From contig JAFULQ010000005.1 of the NCBI GenBank assembly GCA_017473265.1, positions 1-64,000 on the forward strand: a stretch of 64,000 bases of DNA, in the 5' to 3' direction. The position numbers and the translations under genes were made by a program. Shown piece after piece: positions 26,293 to 35,375 of the stretch (the stretch's first letter is position 1; every line of letters starts with the position of its first letter). The notes beneath the pieces were generated by a model. The model searched no databases. It was not told the origin of the DNA and saw only the letters and a program-made list of their open reading frames with translations. Source of the DNA: Erysipelotrichaceae bacterium (lineage in GTDB: Bacteria > Bacillota_I > Bacilli_A > Erysipelotrichales > Erysipelotrichaceae).

Positions 26293-26705
26293 TTACTTAT
26301 AGTTTTAATGTTGAAAAAGAGAATTTTGTAGATGCAGGGGTTGTTTCATCAAAAGTGAAACGTATTTTAAAGCAGATTGGGATTCCAACTGCGGTGCTTC
26401 GCAATATTGCAGTCGCATGTTATGAAGCGGAAATTAATATGATTATTCACTCCTATGGAGGAGAAATTACTTTAGATATCGATGATGAAGGAAATGTAAC
26501 TTTGGTTTTTGCGGATGTAGGTCCAGGTATTCCAGATGTGGAAAAAGCGTTGACACCGGGTTGGTCTACGGCTAGTGCACAAGCACGTCAATTGGGATTT
26601 GGTGCTGGTATGGGTCTTGTGAATATTAAACGTGTATCAGATACATTTGATTTACAGACTTCGCCTAGTGGCACAACCATTACGATTACATTTAGGGTGG
26701 CTTAA
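26289..26705 (+). CDS. RsbW-like histidine-kinase-type ATPase
   Basis: 138 residues of the GHKL ATPase fold without dimerisation or sensor domain. N box AEINMIIHSYGG, G1 box DVGPGIPD and G2 box FGAGMGLVNI are intact. Such stand-alone ATPases act as anti-sigma or protein serine kinases (RsbW/SpoIIAB type). Here it sits in a hydrogenase operon between DRTGG and Fe-S proteins, so a redox-linked switch is a reasonable guess. Starts with an ATGA overlap on the previous stop. Confidence 0.82.
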   Translation: MITYSFNVEKENFVDAGVVSSKVKRILKQIGIPTAVLRNIAVACYEAEINMIIHSYGGEITLDIDDEGNVTLVFADVGPGIPDVEKALTPGWSTASAQARQLGFGAGMGLVNIKRVSDTFDLQTSPSGTTITITFRVA

Positions 26706-27892
26706 TGGAAAAGATTATTAACTATACCTTAAATTCTTGTAAAAAGTGCATGAAGTGTTTGCGTGCATGTCCAACTGAAGCTATTTCTATCAATCGTGGG
26801 AAAGTAGTGATTAATAAAGAGAATTGTATCTTATGTGATGCATGTGTTCGCGCTTGTTCTTCTCGTGGATTACAAGCAAAGGGCGCAACACTAGATACAA
26901 TGTCAAAATATGATTATACAGTAGCACTTATACCTACAGCGTTATTGTCAGATTCATCTAATCAAGCAGAAATTGAAACTTGGCTTAGTGCAATTAAGAA
27001 AATTGGTTTTGATGAAGTTGTAGATATTAGTGATATTACCGGGGCTATTTATAAATTTGGTCAACGGTATATGAGTGAAACGGATATTCCATTAGCGATT
27101 AGTTCTACTTGTCCAGTGATTAATCGTTTAATCAAAGTAAAATATCCAATGTTATTGAGTTCGATATTGCCTTTTGAATATCCAGTAGAAGTGGCTGCGA
27201 AATTGGTTCGTAAGCGTTTGGCTGGTAAATATAAAAAAGTTGGTATTTATTCGTTGTGTGAATGTATTGCGAAGTTATCTTTGGCAAAACATCCATATGG
27301 GAATATGGAATCCAATATTGATTATGCAGTCGCAATTACCGATATTTTCCCATTGATCAATCGTTTGAAAGATGGTTCTAGGGAAGAATGTCATTTTTGT
27401 AAAGAAGGAATTCATGCAGTGGTTCATGATTTCTATGATTTAGGATTAGAGAAAAAAGATGTATTAGCGGTAGATGGTTTAGATAAAGTCCAACAAGTAT
27501 TGGAATTAGCAGAGTTTGAAAATTTAAAGAACATTCGTTTATTGAGTTTGTATGCTTGTCCTAATGGTTGTATTGGTGGAAGATTCCTTTGGGGAAATCC
27601 ATATGTTGGTCGAGTATTTATTGAACGATACTTTAAAACGGCGGATAAACCGATTGCGGAATTAGAATTTGAAGATATCTTCAAATTACCTGAAACTATT
27701 TATCATGGTGAAGTAGATATGAAGGCACAGATGCAACAGTTCTTAAAGGTAAATCAACAATTGGATTTATTGCCTGGTTATGATTGTGGTGCGTGTGGAT
27801 ATCCTTCATGTCGAGCAATGGCAAAAGAAATTGTTGCGGGTAATGCAACAATTGGTGAATGTAAGATATTAAAATCGGAGGTGAAAGAATGA
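26705..27892 (+). CDS. Hydrogenase-like Fe-S protein (FeFe hydrogenase paralogue)
   Basis: 395 residues. Two N-terminal 4Fe-4S clusters (CKKCMKCLRACP and CILCDACVRAC) lead into a FeFe-hydrogenase large-subunit-like domain. The three H-cluster cysteine regions are recognisable but altered: SSTCPVINRL for TSCxPxW, SLCECIAKL for MPCxxKxxE, and YACPNGCIGG for MxCxxGCxxGGG. A C-terminal CGACGYPSCRAMA...GEC motif adds another cluster site. More likely a sensory or electron-transfer relative than the main catalyst (HndD at 31647). One-base overlap with the ATPase gene. Confidence 0.82.
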   Translation: MEKIINYTLNSCKKCMKCLRACPTEAISINRGKVVINKENCILCDACVRACSSRGLQAKGATLDTMSKYDYTVALIPTALLSDSSNQAEIETWLSAIKKIGFDEVVDISDITGAIYKFGQRYMSETDIPLAISSTCPVINRLIKVKYPMLLSSILPFEYPVEVAAKLVRKRLAGKYKKVGIYSLCECIAKLSLAKHPYGNMESNIDYAVAITDIFPLINRLKDGSREECHFCKEGIHAVVHDFYDLGLEKKDVLAVDGLDKVQQVLELAEFENLKNIRLLSLYACPNGCIGGRFLWGNPYVGRVFIERYFKTADKPIAELEFEDIFKLPETIYHGEVDMKAQMQQFLKVNQQLDLLPGYDCGACGYPSCRAMAKEIVAGNATIGECKILKSEVKE

Positions 27893-28221
27893 ACGTTGAA
27901 CAATTAGCTACAAAAACGGGTTGGTCATTGTATGCAAGTGATGATGCCAAAAGTCGTGATGTACATGGTGCTTTTGTTGGTGATTTATTGAGCTGGGTTA
28001 TGGGTAATAGTTGTCCTGATCAAGTTTGGTTAACAGTACAAGCACATTTGAATGTAATTGCTGTGGCTTGTTTGCGTGATTTTAGTTGTATTGTCTTTGT
28101 ACAAGGAGTACAACCGCCTCAAGAAACGCTGGATAAAGCAATGGAAGAGGATTTAGCAATTCTTACAACAAATCTTACTGCGTATGAAGCATGTTGTGTT
28201 TTGCATGATTTAGGAGTTTAG
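27889..28221 (+). CDS. DRTGG-domain protein 2
   Basis: 110-residue small protein resembling the DRTGG protein at 25936 in length and in the ending pattern (ILTTNLTAYEACCVLHDLG against LMTTKFSMFETCGLLYEKG). Contains SRDVHGAFVGDLLSWVM. ATGA overlap with the upstream Fe-S gene. Probably a paralogous regulatory partner. Confidence 0.75.
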   Translation: MNVEQLATKTGWSLYASDDAKSRDVHGAFVGDLLSWVMGNSCPDQVWLTVQAHLNVIAVACLRDFSCIVFVQGVQPPQETLDKAMEEDLAILTTNLTAYEACCVLHDLGV

Positions 28222-28222
28222 T

Positions 28223-28918
28223 ATGTTTTACGATTTGCATATTCATTCCTGTTTATCGCCTTGTGCAGAAGATGAAATGACAGTGAATAACATTGTGAAT
28301 ATGTCTTTGGTTAAGGATTTGGATGTGATTGCGATATGTGATCATAATTCGACCAAACAATTAGGAACCTTTAAGCGTGTTAGTGAAGGTAAGATTAAAG
28401 TATTGTATGGTGTTGAAATTCAAACCATTGAAGAAGTACATGTGTTAGGTTATTTCTCTAGGTATGAGGATACAATTGGCTTACAAAGTTGGTTGGATGA
28501 AAAGTTAATTCAGGTGAAAAATAAGCCGAAGTTTTTTGGAAATCAACTTTTAGTTGATGATATGGATGAAGTATGCGGTTTTGAAGAAAATTTATTAATT
28601 AGTTCAGTGAATGCTTCGATTCATGAAGTGTGTGATATTATTCATCATTTTCATGGAGTGGTGGTATTGGCGCATGTGTTGCATCGTAAGAATTCGGTGA
28701 TGACACAGTTAGGATTTATTCCTAAAGATTTGAATTATGATGGAATTGAAATTAATTTTGAAGCGGATAAACAAAAGATTATGGAGCGAAATCCATATCT
28801 AAAAGAAGATGTTTTTTGGTTAATCAATTCGGATGCACATCAATTGGTGGATATTTCAGAACCAGTGAATGTGCTAAGTGAACAAGCAATCTCTTGTTTG
28901 TGGAGGAATGGTGTATGA
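28223..28918 (+). CDS. PHP-domain metal-dependent phosphoesterase
   Basis: 231-residue PHP-family (PF02811) protein. Metal ligands are visible as DLHIHSCLSP, AICDHNS, a central VLAHVLHRKN histidine pair and the C-terminal NSDAH. The family includes nucleases and phosphatases; substrate unknown. One base after the DRTGG gene and overlapping the next ATPase gene, so it belongs to the regulatory cassette of the hydrogenase operon. Confidence 0.85.
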   Translation: MFYDLHIHSCLSPCAEDEMTVNNIVNMSLVKDLDVIAICDHNSTKQLGTFKRVSEGKIKVLYGVEIQTIEEVHVLGYFSRYEDTIGLQSWLDEKLIQVKNKPKFFGNQLLVDDMDEVCGFEENLLISSVNASIHEVCDIIHHFHGVVVLAHVLHRKNSVMTQLGFIPKDLNYDGIEINFEADKQKIMERNPYLKEDVFWLINSDAHQLVDISEPVNVLSEQAISCLWRNGV

Positions 28919-29445
28919 TGCAAGATTTAGCCATGCATATCTTGGATTTAGGACAAAATTCCATTCGTGCAAATGCCAAGAATATTGAAATTTGTTTATG
29001 GATTGATGATGAAAAGGATTGTATTACTTTTCGATTAGTGGATGATGGTATTGGAATGGATGAAGATATGCAAAAACGAGTATTGGATCCTTTCTTTAGT
29101 ACGCGTACCACTCGTAAGATTGGTTTAGGAATTCCATTTATTAAAGAATTAGCTGAATTATGTAATGGTTCATTTTTACTTCAAAGTGAAGTAGGAAAAG
29201 GAACCACTTTAGAAATAACATTACAAAAAAGTTGTTGGGATACGCCTCCTTTAGGGGATGTAGGAGAAGCGATGATGATGTTAATACAGGCAGATGGAAC
29301 TATTGAATATGTCTTAGATTATCGTCATCATGGTGAATTCATAATGAAAACAACAGAAATAAAAGAAATTTTAGGGGATGTAAATATCCAAGAGCCAAGT
29401 ATATTGCTTTGGCTAAAAGAGTATATCAATGAGAACATAAAATAG
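28915..29445 (+). CDS. Histidine-kinase-type ATPase protein 2
   Basis: 176-residue GHKL ATPase. N box LGQNSIRANAK, G1 DDGIGMDED, F box PFFSTRTTR and G2 GLGIPFIKEL. No transmembrane or phosphoacceptor domain, so not a classical sensor kinase alone. Start at ATG 28915 with GGAGG 8 bases upstream, overlapping the PHP stop. C-terminal ~70 residues are specific to this family. Inferred redox or energy-state regulation together with the other cassette proteins. Confidence 0.82.
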   Translation: MMQDLAMHILDLGQNSIRANAKNIEICLWIDDEKDCITFRLVDDGIGMDEDMQKRVLDPFFSTRTTRKIGLGIPFIKELAELCNGSFLLQSEVGKGTTLEITLQKSCWDTPPLGDVGEAMMMLIQADGTIEYVLDYRHHGEFIMKTTEIKEILGDVNIQEPSILLWLKEYINENIK

Positions 29446-29457
29446 GAGGAATCAGAT

Positions 29458-29820
29458 ATGAAATCATTGGCAGATTTACAAAAAATTCGTGAACAAGCAC
29501 AAAAGCGTGTAAATATGCGTGAAGTGGGAAATGAAGATTATCGTGTCGTTGTTGGTATGGGTACTTGTGGTATCGCAGCGGGTGCTAGGGTTGTATTAAA
29601 TGCATTTATGGAAGGTGTAAATCATGATCATTTAAATGTTATTGTTACACAAACTGGTTGCATGGGTAGCTGTACATTAGAACCTATGGTTGATATTTAT
29701 GATAAAGAAGGAAGAAAAACAACATACATTAAAATGGATGCGGAAAAAGTGGCACAAGTTGTTGAGTCACATTTGAAAAATGGTCGTACGCTTGAAATGT
29801 ATACTGTAAATCAAAGATAA
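29458..29820 (+). CDS. hndB: 2Fe-2S ferredoxin-like hydrogenase subunit
   Basis: 120-residue thioredoxin-like 2Fe-2S protein of the HndB type. Cysteine pattern MGTCGIAAGARVVLN and QTGCMGSCTLEP. Its place just before the NuoF-like and hydrogenase genes is the HndABCD order. Start behind AGGAGGAA. Probably an electron-carrying subunit. Confidence 0.88.
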   Translation: MKSLADLQKIREQAQKRVNMREVGNEDYRVVVGMGTCGIAAGARVVLNAFMEGVNHDHLNVIVTQTGCMGSCTLEPMVDIYDKEGRKTTYIKMDAEKVAQVVESHLKNGRTLEMYTVNQR

Positions 29821-29838
29821 AAGTAGGGGGAATGTAAA

Positions 29839-31635
29839 ATGGAACGTTTGCATGTATTGATTTGTGCAGGTACTGGGTGTACATCTTCTCGTTCTTTAGA
29901 AATTGTTAAGAAATTAGAAGAAGTATTGCCTGCCTATCATTTAGAAAATGAAGTAAAGATTGTTAAAACGGGATGTTTTGGTTTATGTCAAAAAGGTCCT
30001 ATTATGGCGATTTATCCAGATAAAATTTTCTATAGTCATGTGACTGTGGATGATGTGGATGAAATTGTGAAAGAACATTTCTATAAAGGTAGACCAGTTA
30101 CTCGTTTAGAGTTAACAGATATTGATGAAAAAACAAAAGAAAAGATTTTTGATATTGACCAAATCAAATTCTATTCTAAACAAAAACGTATTGCTTTACG
30201 TAACTGTGGGGTAATTAATCCTGAAGATATTTATGAATATATTGCGAAAGATGGTTATCAAGCATTGGGTAAAGCTTTAACAGAAATGACTCCTCAAGAA
30301 GTTATTGATGAAATCTTGAAGAGTGGTTTACGTGGTAGAGGAGGCGGAGGTTTCCCTACAGGTCGTAAATGGCAGTTTGCTAGAAATAGTGAAAGTGATG
30401 AAAAGTATGTAATTTGTAATGCGGATGAAGGAGATCCAGGTGCTTTCATGGACCGTTCCATTTTGGAAGGGGATCCTCATGCGGTATTAGAAGCGATGGC
30501 AATTGCTGGTTATGCAATTGGTGCGCAAACGGGTTATGTATATATTCGTGCAGAATATCCAATTGCGGTTGAACGTTTAAAAATTGCGATTTCACAAGCT
30601 AAAGAATTAGGTTTATTAGGAAATGATATTTTCGGTAGTGGTTTCAATTTTGATATTGAAATTCGTTTAGGTGCTGGGGCTTTCGTATGTGGTGAAGAAA
30701 CAGCGTTAATTGCTTCTATTGAAGGTAAACGTGGTATGCCTGTACCTCGTCCACCATTCCCTGCGGTACGTGGTGTTTGGGGTAAACCTACAATTATTAA
30801 TAACGTAGAAACATTTGCGAATGTTGCGCAAATTATTTATAACGGTGCTGATTGGTTTACACAAATTGGTACAGAAGGTTCTAAGGGAACGAAAGTATTT
30901 GCATTAGGTGGTAATGTTACAAATACTGGTTTAGTTGAAGTTCCTATGGGAACAACTTTACGTGAAGTTATTTATGAAATTGGTGGTGGTTGTCCAAATC
31001 ATAAGAACTTTAAAGCGGTGCAAACTGGTGGTCCAAGTGGTGGATGTTTAACTGAAGAAAGTTTAGATGAACCAATTGATTTCGATAACTTAGTACGCTT
31101 AGGCTCTATGATGGGTTCTGGTGGTATGATCGTTCTTGATGAAGATAGCTGTATGGTTGACGTTGCTCGTTTCTATATGGACTTTATCGTGGATGAATCT
31201 TGTGGTAAATGTACACCTTGCCGTGTTGGTACAAAACGTTTATTGGAATTATTAAATAAGATTTGTGCTGGTGAAGGTACATTAGAAACTTTAGATGAAT
31301 TAGAAAGTTTATCTAATCATATTAAAGAAACAGCATTATGTGGTTTAGGACAAACGGCACCTAACCCAGTATTGTCTACAATGAAAATGTTTAGAAATGA
31401 ATATATTGCGCACGTATTGGATAAACGTTGTCCAGCAGGTGTATGTAAAGCCTTGTTGAAATATACAATTGATCCGGATAAGTGTAAGAAATGTAGTCTA
31501 TGTACAAAACAATGTCCAGTTGGGGCTATTTCAGGTCAAGTTGGTAAGACTCCATTCGTTATTGATCCTGATAAGTGTATCCGTTGTGGTGCTTGTATGG
31601 CATCTTGTCGCTTCGGTGCGATTATTCGTAAATAG
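29839..31635 (+). CDS. hndC: NuoF-like flavin and Fe-S subunit of hydrogenase
   Basis: 598 residues of the HndC/HydB type: N-terminal 2Fe-2S thioredoxin-like domain (CAGTGCTSSRS, TGCFGLCQKGP), an FMN- and NAD(P)H-binding NuoF core (GLRGRGGGGFPTGRKW, NADEGDPGAFMDR), the 4Fe-4S motif CGKCTPCRVGTKR, and two C-terminal 4Fe-4S clusters (CKKCSLCTKQCP, CIRCGACMASC). It would exchange electrons with NAD(P)H and, in the bifurcating model, ferredoxin. Start behind AGGGGG. Confidence 0.95.
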   Translation: MERLHVLICAGTGCTSSRSLEIVKKLEEVLPAYHLENEVKIVKTGCFGLCQKGPIMAIYPDKIFYSHVTVDDVDEIVKEHFYKGRPVTRLELTDIDEKTKEKIFDIDQIKFYSKQKRIALRNCGVINPEDIYEYIAKDGYQALGKALTEMTPQEVIDEILKSGLRGRGGGGFPTGRKWQFARNSESDEKYVICNADEGDPGAFMDRSILEGDPHAVLEAMAIAGYAIGAQTGYVYIRAEYPIAVERLKIAISQAKELGLLGNDIFGSGFNFDIEIRLGAGAFVCGEETALIASIEGKRGMPVPRPPFPAVRGVWGKPTIINNVETFANVAQIIYNGADWFTQIGTEGSKGTKVFALGGNVTNTGLVEVPMGTTLREVIYEIGGGCPNHKNFKAVQTGGPSGGCLTEESLDEPIDFDNLVRLGSMMGSGGMIVLDEDSCMVDVARFYMDFIVDESCGKCTPCRVGTKRLLELLNKICAGEGTLETLDELESLSNHIKETALCGLGQTAPNPVLSTMKMFRNEYIAHVLDKRCPAGVCKALLKYTIDPDKCKKCSLCTKQCPVGAISGQVGKTPFVIDPDKCIRCGACMASCRFGAIIRK

Positions 31636-31646
31636 GGGGATTGTAT

Positions 31647-33398
31647 ATGGAAACAGTTAAAATTAAAATTAATAATCGTGAATATACAGTTGAAAAAGGT
31701 TTAACCGTTTTAGAAGCTGCTAGAAGTGTGGGTGTTAAGATTCCTACATTGTGTTATTTGAAAGATTATACAGGTACTGGTGCTTGCCGTGTTTGTATGG
31801 TTGAAGTAAAGGGTGCTAGAAGTTTATGTGCTGCTTGTGTATATCCTGTATCTGAAGGTATGGAAGTATTTACACACTCTAAAAAGGCAGTAGATGCAAG
31901 AAGAGAAACTGTGGAATTGATTTTATCAAACCACTCTAAAGATTGTTTAACTTGTGTACGCAACCAATCTTGTGAATTACAAGAATTAGCAGTTGCGGTT
32001 GGTGCTCGTGATATTAAGTATCAAGGGGATTATTCTACACGTGTTTATGATGATGCTAGTGATGGTATTGTTCGTGATACAAGTAAGTGTGTATTATGTG
32101 GACGTTGTGTTGAAGTTTGTAAGAAAATGCAAGGTTTAGGTGTTTTAGGGTTCCAAGATCGTGGATTTAAAACAACAGTTGGTCCAGTAATGCAAGTAAG
32201 TTTAAAACAAGTAAACTGTATGCAATGTGGTCAATGTGTAAATGCTTGTCCGGTTGGTGCTTTAAGTGAAAAAGAAGAAATCCATAAAGTAATGGCAGCT
32301 TTACAAGATCCTAGAAAGAAAGTATTCATTCAAACAGCTCCTGCTGTACGTGCTTCTTTAGGTGAAGAATTTGGTATGCCTATTGGTACTCGTGTAACTG
32401 GTAAGATGGTAGCGGCATTAAAACAAATGGGCTTCTATCGTGTATATGATACAAACTTTGGTGCTGACTTAACAATTATGGAAGAAGGAACCGAATTCAT
32501 TAATCGTGTTAAAAATGGTGGAACATTACCGATGATTACATCATGTTCTCCTGGATGGATTCGTTATGCAGAAAGAGAATATCCAGATTTATTGGATAAT
32601 CTATCAACTTGTAAGAGTCCGCATATGATGTTAGGGGCAATGATTAAGTCTTATTATGCGGAAACAAATAACATTGATCCTAGAGAAATTTATAATGTAT
32701 CTGTTATGCCATGTGTAGCTAAGAAATCAGAAATTTCTCGTCCAGAAATGATGAATGGTGGCTATAGAAATGTAGATGCTGTAATTACAACACGTGAATT
32801 AGGACGTTTAATCAAAATGTTTGGTATTGACTTAAAAGATTTACCAGATGATACATTTGATCAAGATGTATTTGGAGAATATACTGGTGCTGGTGTTATC
32901 TTCGGTACTAGTGGTGGTGTAATGGAAGCGGCATTACGTACAGTATATGAAGTGTTAACAGATGAACCATGTGATGATATTGATTTCACAGCAGTTCGTG
33001 GTACAGAAGGCTTAAAAGAAGCTTCTCTAACTATTGATGGTTTAGAAGTGAATGTTGCAGTTGCACATTCTATGAAGATTGCCAAACCATTATTAGATGA
33101 CATCCGTGCAGGAAAATCTAAATACCATTTCATTGAAATCATGGGATGTGAAGGTGGATGTGTCAATGGTGGAGGACAATCACATATTTCTTCATTAATT
33201 AAAAACAGTGGTGTGGATTATAAAGCATTACGTGCTAAAGCATTATATGAAGAAGATGGTGTTATGCCAAAACGTAAATCTCATGAAAACCAACAAGTAC
33301 AAGATTTATATAAGAATTATCTTGGTCAACCTTGTGGTCATAAATCACATGAGTTATTACACACACATTATTCTAAGAAAGAAAGATTTGATTTATAA
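31647..33398 (+). CDS. hndD: FeFe hydrogenase catalytic subunit
   Basis: 583 residues. N-terminal 2Fe-2S (CRVCMVEVKG), His-Cys cluster (HSKDCLTCVRNQSC), two 4Fe-4S clusters (CVLCGRCVEVC; CMQCGQCVNAC), then a canonical H-cluster: TSCSPGW, MPCVAKKSE and MGCEGGCVNGGGQ. So this is an active-looking H2-evolving or bifurcating hydrogenase (HndD/HydA), with a small-subunit C-terminal region. ATG 31647 chosen, with AGGGGGA 6 bases before; a TTG lies just upstream. No hydEFG maturation genes are in the window. Confidence 0.96.
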   Translation: METVKIKINNREYTVEKGLTVLEAARSVGVKIPTLCYLKDYTGTGACRVCMVEVKGARSLCAACVYPVSEGMEVFTHSKKAVDARRETVELILSNHSKDCLTCVRNQSCELQELAVAVGARDIKYQGDYSTRVYDDASDGIVRDTSKCVLCGRCVEVCKKMQGLGVLGFQDRGFKTTVGPVMQVSLKQVNCMQCGQCVNACPVGALSEKEEIHKVMAALQDPRKKVFIQTAPAVRASLGEEFGMPIGTRVTGKMVAALKQMGFYRVYDTNFGADLTIMEEGTEFINRVKNGGTLPMITSCSPGWIRYAEREYPDLLDNLSTCKSPHMMLGAMIKSYYAETNNIDPREIYNVSVMPCVAKKSEISRPEMMNGGYRNVDAVITTRELGRLIKMFGIDLKDLPDDTFDQDVFGEYTGAGVIFGTSGGVMEAALRTVYEVLTDEPCDDIDFTAVRGTEGLKEASLTIDGLEVNVAVAHSMKIAKPLLDDIRAGKSKYHFIEIMGCEGGCVNGGGQSHISSLIKNSGVDYKALRAKALYEEDGVMPKRKSHENQQVQDLYKNYLGQPCGHKSHELLHTHYSKKERFDL

Positions 33399-33404
33399 GA
33401 TAAG

Positions 33405-33434
33405 AGGTATCACTTCAAGGTGGTACCTTTTTTT
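33405..33434 (+). terminator. Hydrogenase operon terminator
   Basis: 9-bp stem AGGTATCAC / GTGGTACCT (one G-U pair) with 6-nt loop and seven T. Confidence 0.85.
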
Positions 33435-33435
33435 C

Positions 33436-33471
33436 TTGTAAGTAAGTCTTGATTGTGGTATTCTTACTTAC
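33436..33471 (+). promoter_or_regulatory. Permease promoter within a 9-bp inverted repeat
   Basis: -35 TTGTAA (33436-33441), 17 bp, -10 TATTCT (33459-33464). The perfect inverted repeat GTAAGTAAG (33438-33446) / CTTACTTAC (33463-33471) overlaps both boxes, as expected of an operator. Confidence 0.6.
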
Positions 33472-33488
33472 GTTTTTGGAGATTTATT

Positions 33489-34592
33489 ATGGAAAAAGTG
33501 ATTCGTTTTATTAAAAAAGAAATTGTATTATTTGTGGCACTTGTATGTGCGTTGATTACGATGGTTTTTATTCCGTTTGATGCATCGTATATAGACTATA
33601 TTGATATTCGTACTTTATGTTTATTGTGGTGTTTAATGGCAGTAGTTGCAGGTATTAAACATGTAGGCGCATTTGATTGGTTAACTTATCAATTATTAAG
33701 TCGTATTAAAAATGGGAAAGTGTTAAGTCTTACATTGATTTTATTACCTTTCTTTAGTTCGATGTTTGTGACAAATGATGTGGCTTTGATTGTCTTTGTA
33801 CCTTTTACATTAGGATTGCTTGAACAATTAAACTTAAAAAAAGCAATTATTCCTATTTTGGTATTACAAACGATTGCGGCAAACTTAGGAAGTATGGCAA
33901 CTCCTGTAGGAAACCCACAAAATTTATATTTATTTGCGAATTACAATTTAGATATCATGCCATTCTTTAGTGTGGTATTGCCTTTAACAGGAATTAGTTT
34001 TGTTGGATTAATTTTAGGGTCATTACCAATTTTCTCAAAAGAATTACCAAAGTTTGATGTTCAAAAAGAAGAAATTAAAGATCATCGAAAACTAGGTATG
34101 TATCTTTTATTATTTGTAGTGTGCTTATTAACGGTATTTAAAATAATTCATTTTGGAATCACGACACTTATTATTTTGATCGTGTTATTCTTTATGGACA
34201 AAGAATTATTACCAGAATTGGATTATGCTTTATTATTTACCTTTGTATGTTTCTTTGTGGTTAGTGGAAACTTAGGAAGAATTGAACAAATTTGTTTATT
34301 CTTACAAAATCTATTAAACAAAAGCACATTATTAACAGCCATTGGTGCAAGTCAATTTATTAGTAATGTACCATCGGCTGTATTATTATCAAACTTTACC
34401 AATCATTGGCAAGAATTATTGGCGGGTGTAAATATTGGTGGCTTAGGAACGCCGATTGCGTCCCTTGCTAGTTTAATTACACTAAAACTCTATATGCGTT
34501 CAAATGATTCGAATATTTTAATATTCTTAGGTATTTTTACGATTGCGAATGTCATCGGATTACTAGTTTTAATAGGATATACTATGCTGTAG
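33489..34592 (+). CDS. SLC13/ArsB-like anion permease
   Basis: 367-residue membrane protein with about 10-11 segments, of the ion transporter superfamily (CitMHS/ArsB/NhaD-like). The conserved MATPVGNPQNLYLF and a second half motif SQFISNVPSAVLLSNF are the paired family loops. Substrate (dicarboxylate, sulfate, arsenite or Na+) cannot be told. ATG 33489 chosen, with GGAG 7 bases before. Its promoter is overlapped by an inverted repeat, so it is probably regulated. Stop codon lies in the terminator. Confidence 0.8.
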   Translation: MEKVIRFIKKEIVLFVALVCALITMVFIPFDASYIDYIDIRTLCLLWCLMAVVAGIKHVGAFDWLTYQLLSRIKNGKVLSLTLILLPFFSSMFVTNDVALIVFVPFTLGLLEQLNLKKAIIPILVLQTIAANLGSMATPVGNPQNLYLFANYNLDIMPFFSVVLPLTGISFVGLILGSLPIFSKELPKFDVQKEEIKDHRKLGMYLLLFVVCLLTVFKIIHFGITTLIILIVLFFMDKELLPELDYALLFTFVCFFVVSGNLGRIEQICLFLQNLLNKSTLLTAIGASQFISNVPSAVLLSNFTNHWQELLAGVNIGGLGTPIASLASLITLKLYMRSNDSNILIFLGIFTIANVIGLLVLIGYTML

Positions 34593-34606
34593 TATATCCT
34601 TTTTGT
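34574..34606 (+). terminator. Terminator of the permease gene
   Basis: 10-bp perfect stem AGGATATACT / AGTATATCCT with 7-nt loop, followed by TTTTTG; contains the stop codon. Confidence 0.85.
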
Positions 34607-34631
34607 ATGTTTTAAAAGAAATAGTAAAATG

Positions 34632-34640
34632 TGATATAAT
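34632..34640 (+). promoter_or_regulatory. Extended -10 promoter of the ABC operon
   Basis: TGATATAAT at 34632-34640 (TGn plus TATAAT); no clear -35. Confidence 0.55.
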
Positions 34641-34682
34641 TTGAACAATTAAATGATAAAGACTACTACGGAGGTACTACTT

Positions 34683-35375
34683 ATGAGTATTCTAGAAACC
34701 AAAAATTTATTTTTTACCTATCCTGATGGAGATAGCCGTAAAGTGATTTTAAATGAAGTTAATGTCTCTTTTGAAAAAGGAAAGTTTTATACCATATTAG
34801 GAGAAAGTGGTTCTGGGAAGACGACATTCTTATCTTTAATCTCTGCTTTAGATAAACCAGAAAAAGGGGATATTCTTTATAATGGTGAAAGTATCAAAAA
34901 GATAGGATATGAAAAGTTTCGTCGAAATCATATAGGCATTGTTTTTCAAAGTTATAATTTGATTCCGTATATGAATGGTGTTGAAAATGTCATGGTCGCA
35001 ATGTCGATTACTGAAAATGAAATGACAAAAGACATCAAGAGACAAGCATTAACTATTTTAGAGAGTGTAGGTATTGATGGAAGTAAAGCTACAAGACGTA
35101 TCAATCGTTTAAGTGGTGGAGAACAACAACGTGTGGCGATTGCTAGAGCGATTAGCACAAATGTAGACGTAATTATTGCGGACGAACCTACAGGAAATTT
35201 AGATGGTAAGACTAGTGATACTATTATTGAACTATTCAAAGAATTAGCACATGAACGTAATAAATGTGTCATTATGGTAACACATGCCCAAAAAGTGGCT
35301 GATCAAAGTGATATTATCTTGAAATTAAATACCGATACACAGAATTTTGAGGTGATTAACAATGAAGTGGTTTAA
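34683..35375 (+). CDS. ABC transporter ATPase (LolD/MacB type)
   Basis: 230 residues. Walker A GESGSGKTT, Q-loop VFQSYNLIPYMNGVENV, signature [14 protein letters not shown], Walker B VIIADEPTGNLDG, and a switch His in MVTHAQKVA. The LolD/MacB branch works with FtsX-fold permeases, which follow here. Start ATG 34683 behind GGAGGT. Overlaps the first permease gene by 14 bases. Confidence 0.92.
   Translation: MSILETKNLFFTYPDGDSRKVILNEVNVSFEKGKFYTILGESGSGKTTFLSLISALDKPEKGDILYNGESIKKIGYEKFRRNHIGIVFQSYNLIPYMNGVENVMVAMSITENEMTKDIKRQALTILESVGIDGSKATRRINRLSGGEQQRVAIARAISTNVDVIIADEPTGNLDGKTSDTIIELFKELAHERNKCVIMVTHAQKVADQSDIILKLNTDTQNFEVINNEVV

Noticed and set aside
26705-27892. This gene as the catalytic hydrogenase
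   Set aside because: The canonical H-cluster motifs are in the gene at 31647; here they are altered.
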